Positions 5,773 to 6,447 of a stretch of DNA of 6,447 nucleotides are shown here, piece after piece. Position 1 is the first letter of the stretch. Each line of letters begins with the position of its first letter. The notes beneath the pieces were generated by a model. The model did not search any database. It worked only from the letters and a program-made list of their open reading frames with translations, and was not told the origin of the DNA. Source of the stretch: Chloroflexota bacterium (GTDB lineage Bacteria; Chloroflexota; UBA5177; JANWHV01); NCBI GenBank assembly GCA_025450375.1, contig JANWHO010000290.1:1-6447 (forward strand). Direction: 5' to 3'. The translations under genes were made by a program, and so were the position numbers.

Positions 5773-6342
5773 ATGGAAGACAAGGCAATCAGCGAGGCGC
5801 TTGGGCTGGAAAGCGACTTCGGGTACCATGTCGAGGAACCGCCGCGCCCGCTCCTGGTGGGGATGGTGCGCGAGCGTCCCCTCGCGCCCTGGTACCCCTG
5901 CATCGATCACGACAATACCTACCACGGCTGCCTGGGAGCCGCATGCCCGCTAGAGGTCTGCTGGACCGGGGGCCAGACGGTCAGTTATGTCGAGGCGCTC
6001 CGTACTCGCTTCCAGCCGCGCGACGTGGAGTACGTGCCGAAAGCATTGTGTGGGCGGTGCGGGCACGCGCGGGAAACCTCCGTGCCGGTGATCAACCAGC
6101 AGCAGGGGTTGATTCATCTCACGCTTCGCCGTTGCGAGGAGGATCGCTGGGAGCACCCGATCAGCGAGGCGGCCCTGGCGCGGAACCGCATCCCGGCCCA
6201 GGCTCATGTGGACCCAGCCCGCTGCCATCTCTTCGAGCCGGCGCCCACCCTGATCGCCGGAGTGGAGCGGCACCGGAAGCGGGTGAACGAGCAGGCGCGG
6301 GCCCGTCGTGCCGCTCTGGCTCGGGAGGGGACTGATGGCTAA
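5773..6342 (+). CDS. Cysteine-rich phage protein of unknown function, possible metal binding
   Basis: A 189-residue protein from the ATG at 5773, chosen because the ribosome binding site is at 5755-5760 and the hub gene ends at 5765; a GTG at 5752 would add seven residues. I do not recognise the family. Counting from M at 5773, cysteines are at 43, 53, 58, 63, 93, 96, 121 and 151. The first four lie in PWYPCIDHDNTYHGC and LGAACPLEVCW, and 93/96 form the knuckle CGRCGH. Together with C121 (LRRCEED) and nearby His residues they could hold one or two zinc ions. Phage proteins with so many cysteines usually bind metal or form disulfides; in the cytoplasm zinc is likelier. The C-terminus is a basic, Arg/Ala-rich helix (VERHRKRVNEQARARRAAL) that could touch nucleic acid or pack on a partner. 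The end overlaps the next gene by eight bases. Confidence 0.65.
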   Translation: MEDKAISEALGLESDFGYHVEEPPRPLLVGMVRERPLAPWYPCIDHDNTYHGCLGAACPLEVCWTGGQTVSYVEALRTRFQPRDVEYVPKALCGRCGHARETSVPVINQQQGLIHLTLRRCEEDRWEHPISEAALARNRIPAQAHVDPARCHLFEPAPTLIAGVERHRKRVNEQARARRAALAREGTDG

Positions 6343-6447
6343 GAGCAATACGCAAGACTTTTACGAGCCCGCCCTCCTCCCCGAGGAGTGGGCGTTGTAT
6401 CGCCAGGCGCGGGCCGAGCAGGGGTTAAGCGGCGAGGTCGCCCTCCT
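6335..6447 (+). CDS. Start of a small phage gene of unknown function, 3' truncated
   Basis: The ATG at 6335 opens a frame that runs off the end of the window; 37 complete codons are visible. It overlaps the end of the previous gene, with GGGAGGGG at 6323-6330 four bases upstream as a ribosome binding site. The visible protein starts MAKSNTQDFYEPALLPEEW and continues LYRQARAEQGLSGEVAL. The pattern (N-x-x-D-F-Y, then a P-E-E helix, then a GL-x-x-E-V-A-L helix) reminds me of short helical proteins encoded next to terminase genes in GC-rich phages, but I cannot place it in a named family. The fragment is acidic and helical with no membrane span. Confidence 0.6.
   Translation, partial: MAKSNTQDFYEPALLPEEWALYRQARAEQGLSGEVAL

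Noticed and set aside
1..6447. Contractile injection system (eCIS, T6SS or tailocin)
   Set aside because: No sheath, spike with PAAR, or AAA ATPase is in the window; hub and adaptor features alone fit an ordinary phage.

Overview
The window is a compact, forward-strand block of bacteriophage or prophage structural and lysis-type genes in GC-rich DNA (about two-thirds G+C by eye). Genes abut or overlap (ATGA at 1843, TGATG at 3757, an 8-base overlap at 6335) and nothing convincing is coded on the minus strand. The host is not directly shown. The high GC, the style of the adaptor and hub proteins, and dispersed-looking non-coding repeats of a kind I associate with filamentous Chloroflexota make that phylum my best guess, but this is weak inference.

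Layout. 1-1056: the end of a large tail-tip or receptor-binding protein, with the last block of an SGNH/GDSL-type esterase followed by beta-sandwich and H-type-lectin-like domains. 1099-1317 and 1589-1846: two small membrane proteins with one and two transmembrane segments, which look like a lysis (holin-type) pair. Between them, 1318-1588 is the only sizeable non-coding stretch; it holds a small hairpin and a 184-bp element bounded by 40-bp imperfect inverted repeats. 1843-2232: unrecognised 129-residue protein, possibly head-tail joining. 2248-3324: head-tail adaptor (neck)-like protein with an immunoglobulin/FN3-like domain apparently inserted in the middle. 3337-3759: small distal-tail/baseplate-like protein. 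3759-5765: tail hub/baseplate protein whose N-terminal half looks like an inserted five-to-six-blade beta-propeller with a canonical Asp-box. 5773-6342: cysteine-rich protein of unknown function. 6335-end: start of another small gene.

Taken together, the genes would join a tail to a capsid, build the tail tip, decorate it with carbohydrate-binding and carbohydrate-processing modules, and possibly release the particle. The recurring theme is accessory adhesion-type domains added to virion proteins: lectin and esterase on the tail protein, Ig-like on the adaptor, propeller on the hub. The gene order is unusual: fibre and holin-like genes come before the adaptor, and no tape-measure or major tail gene lies between adaptor and hub.
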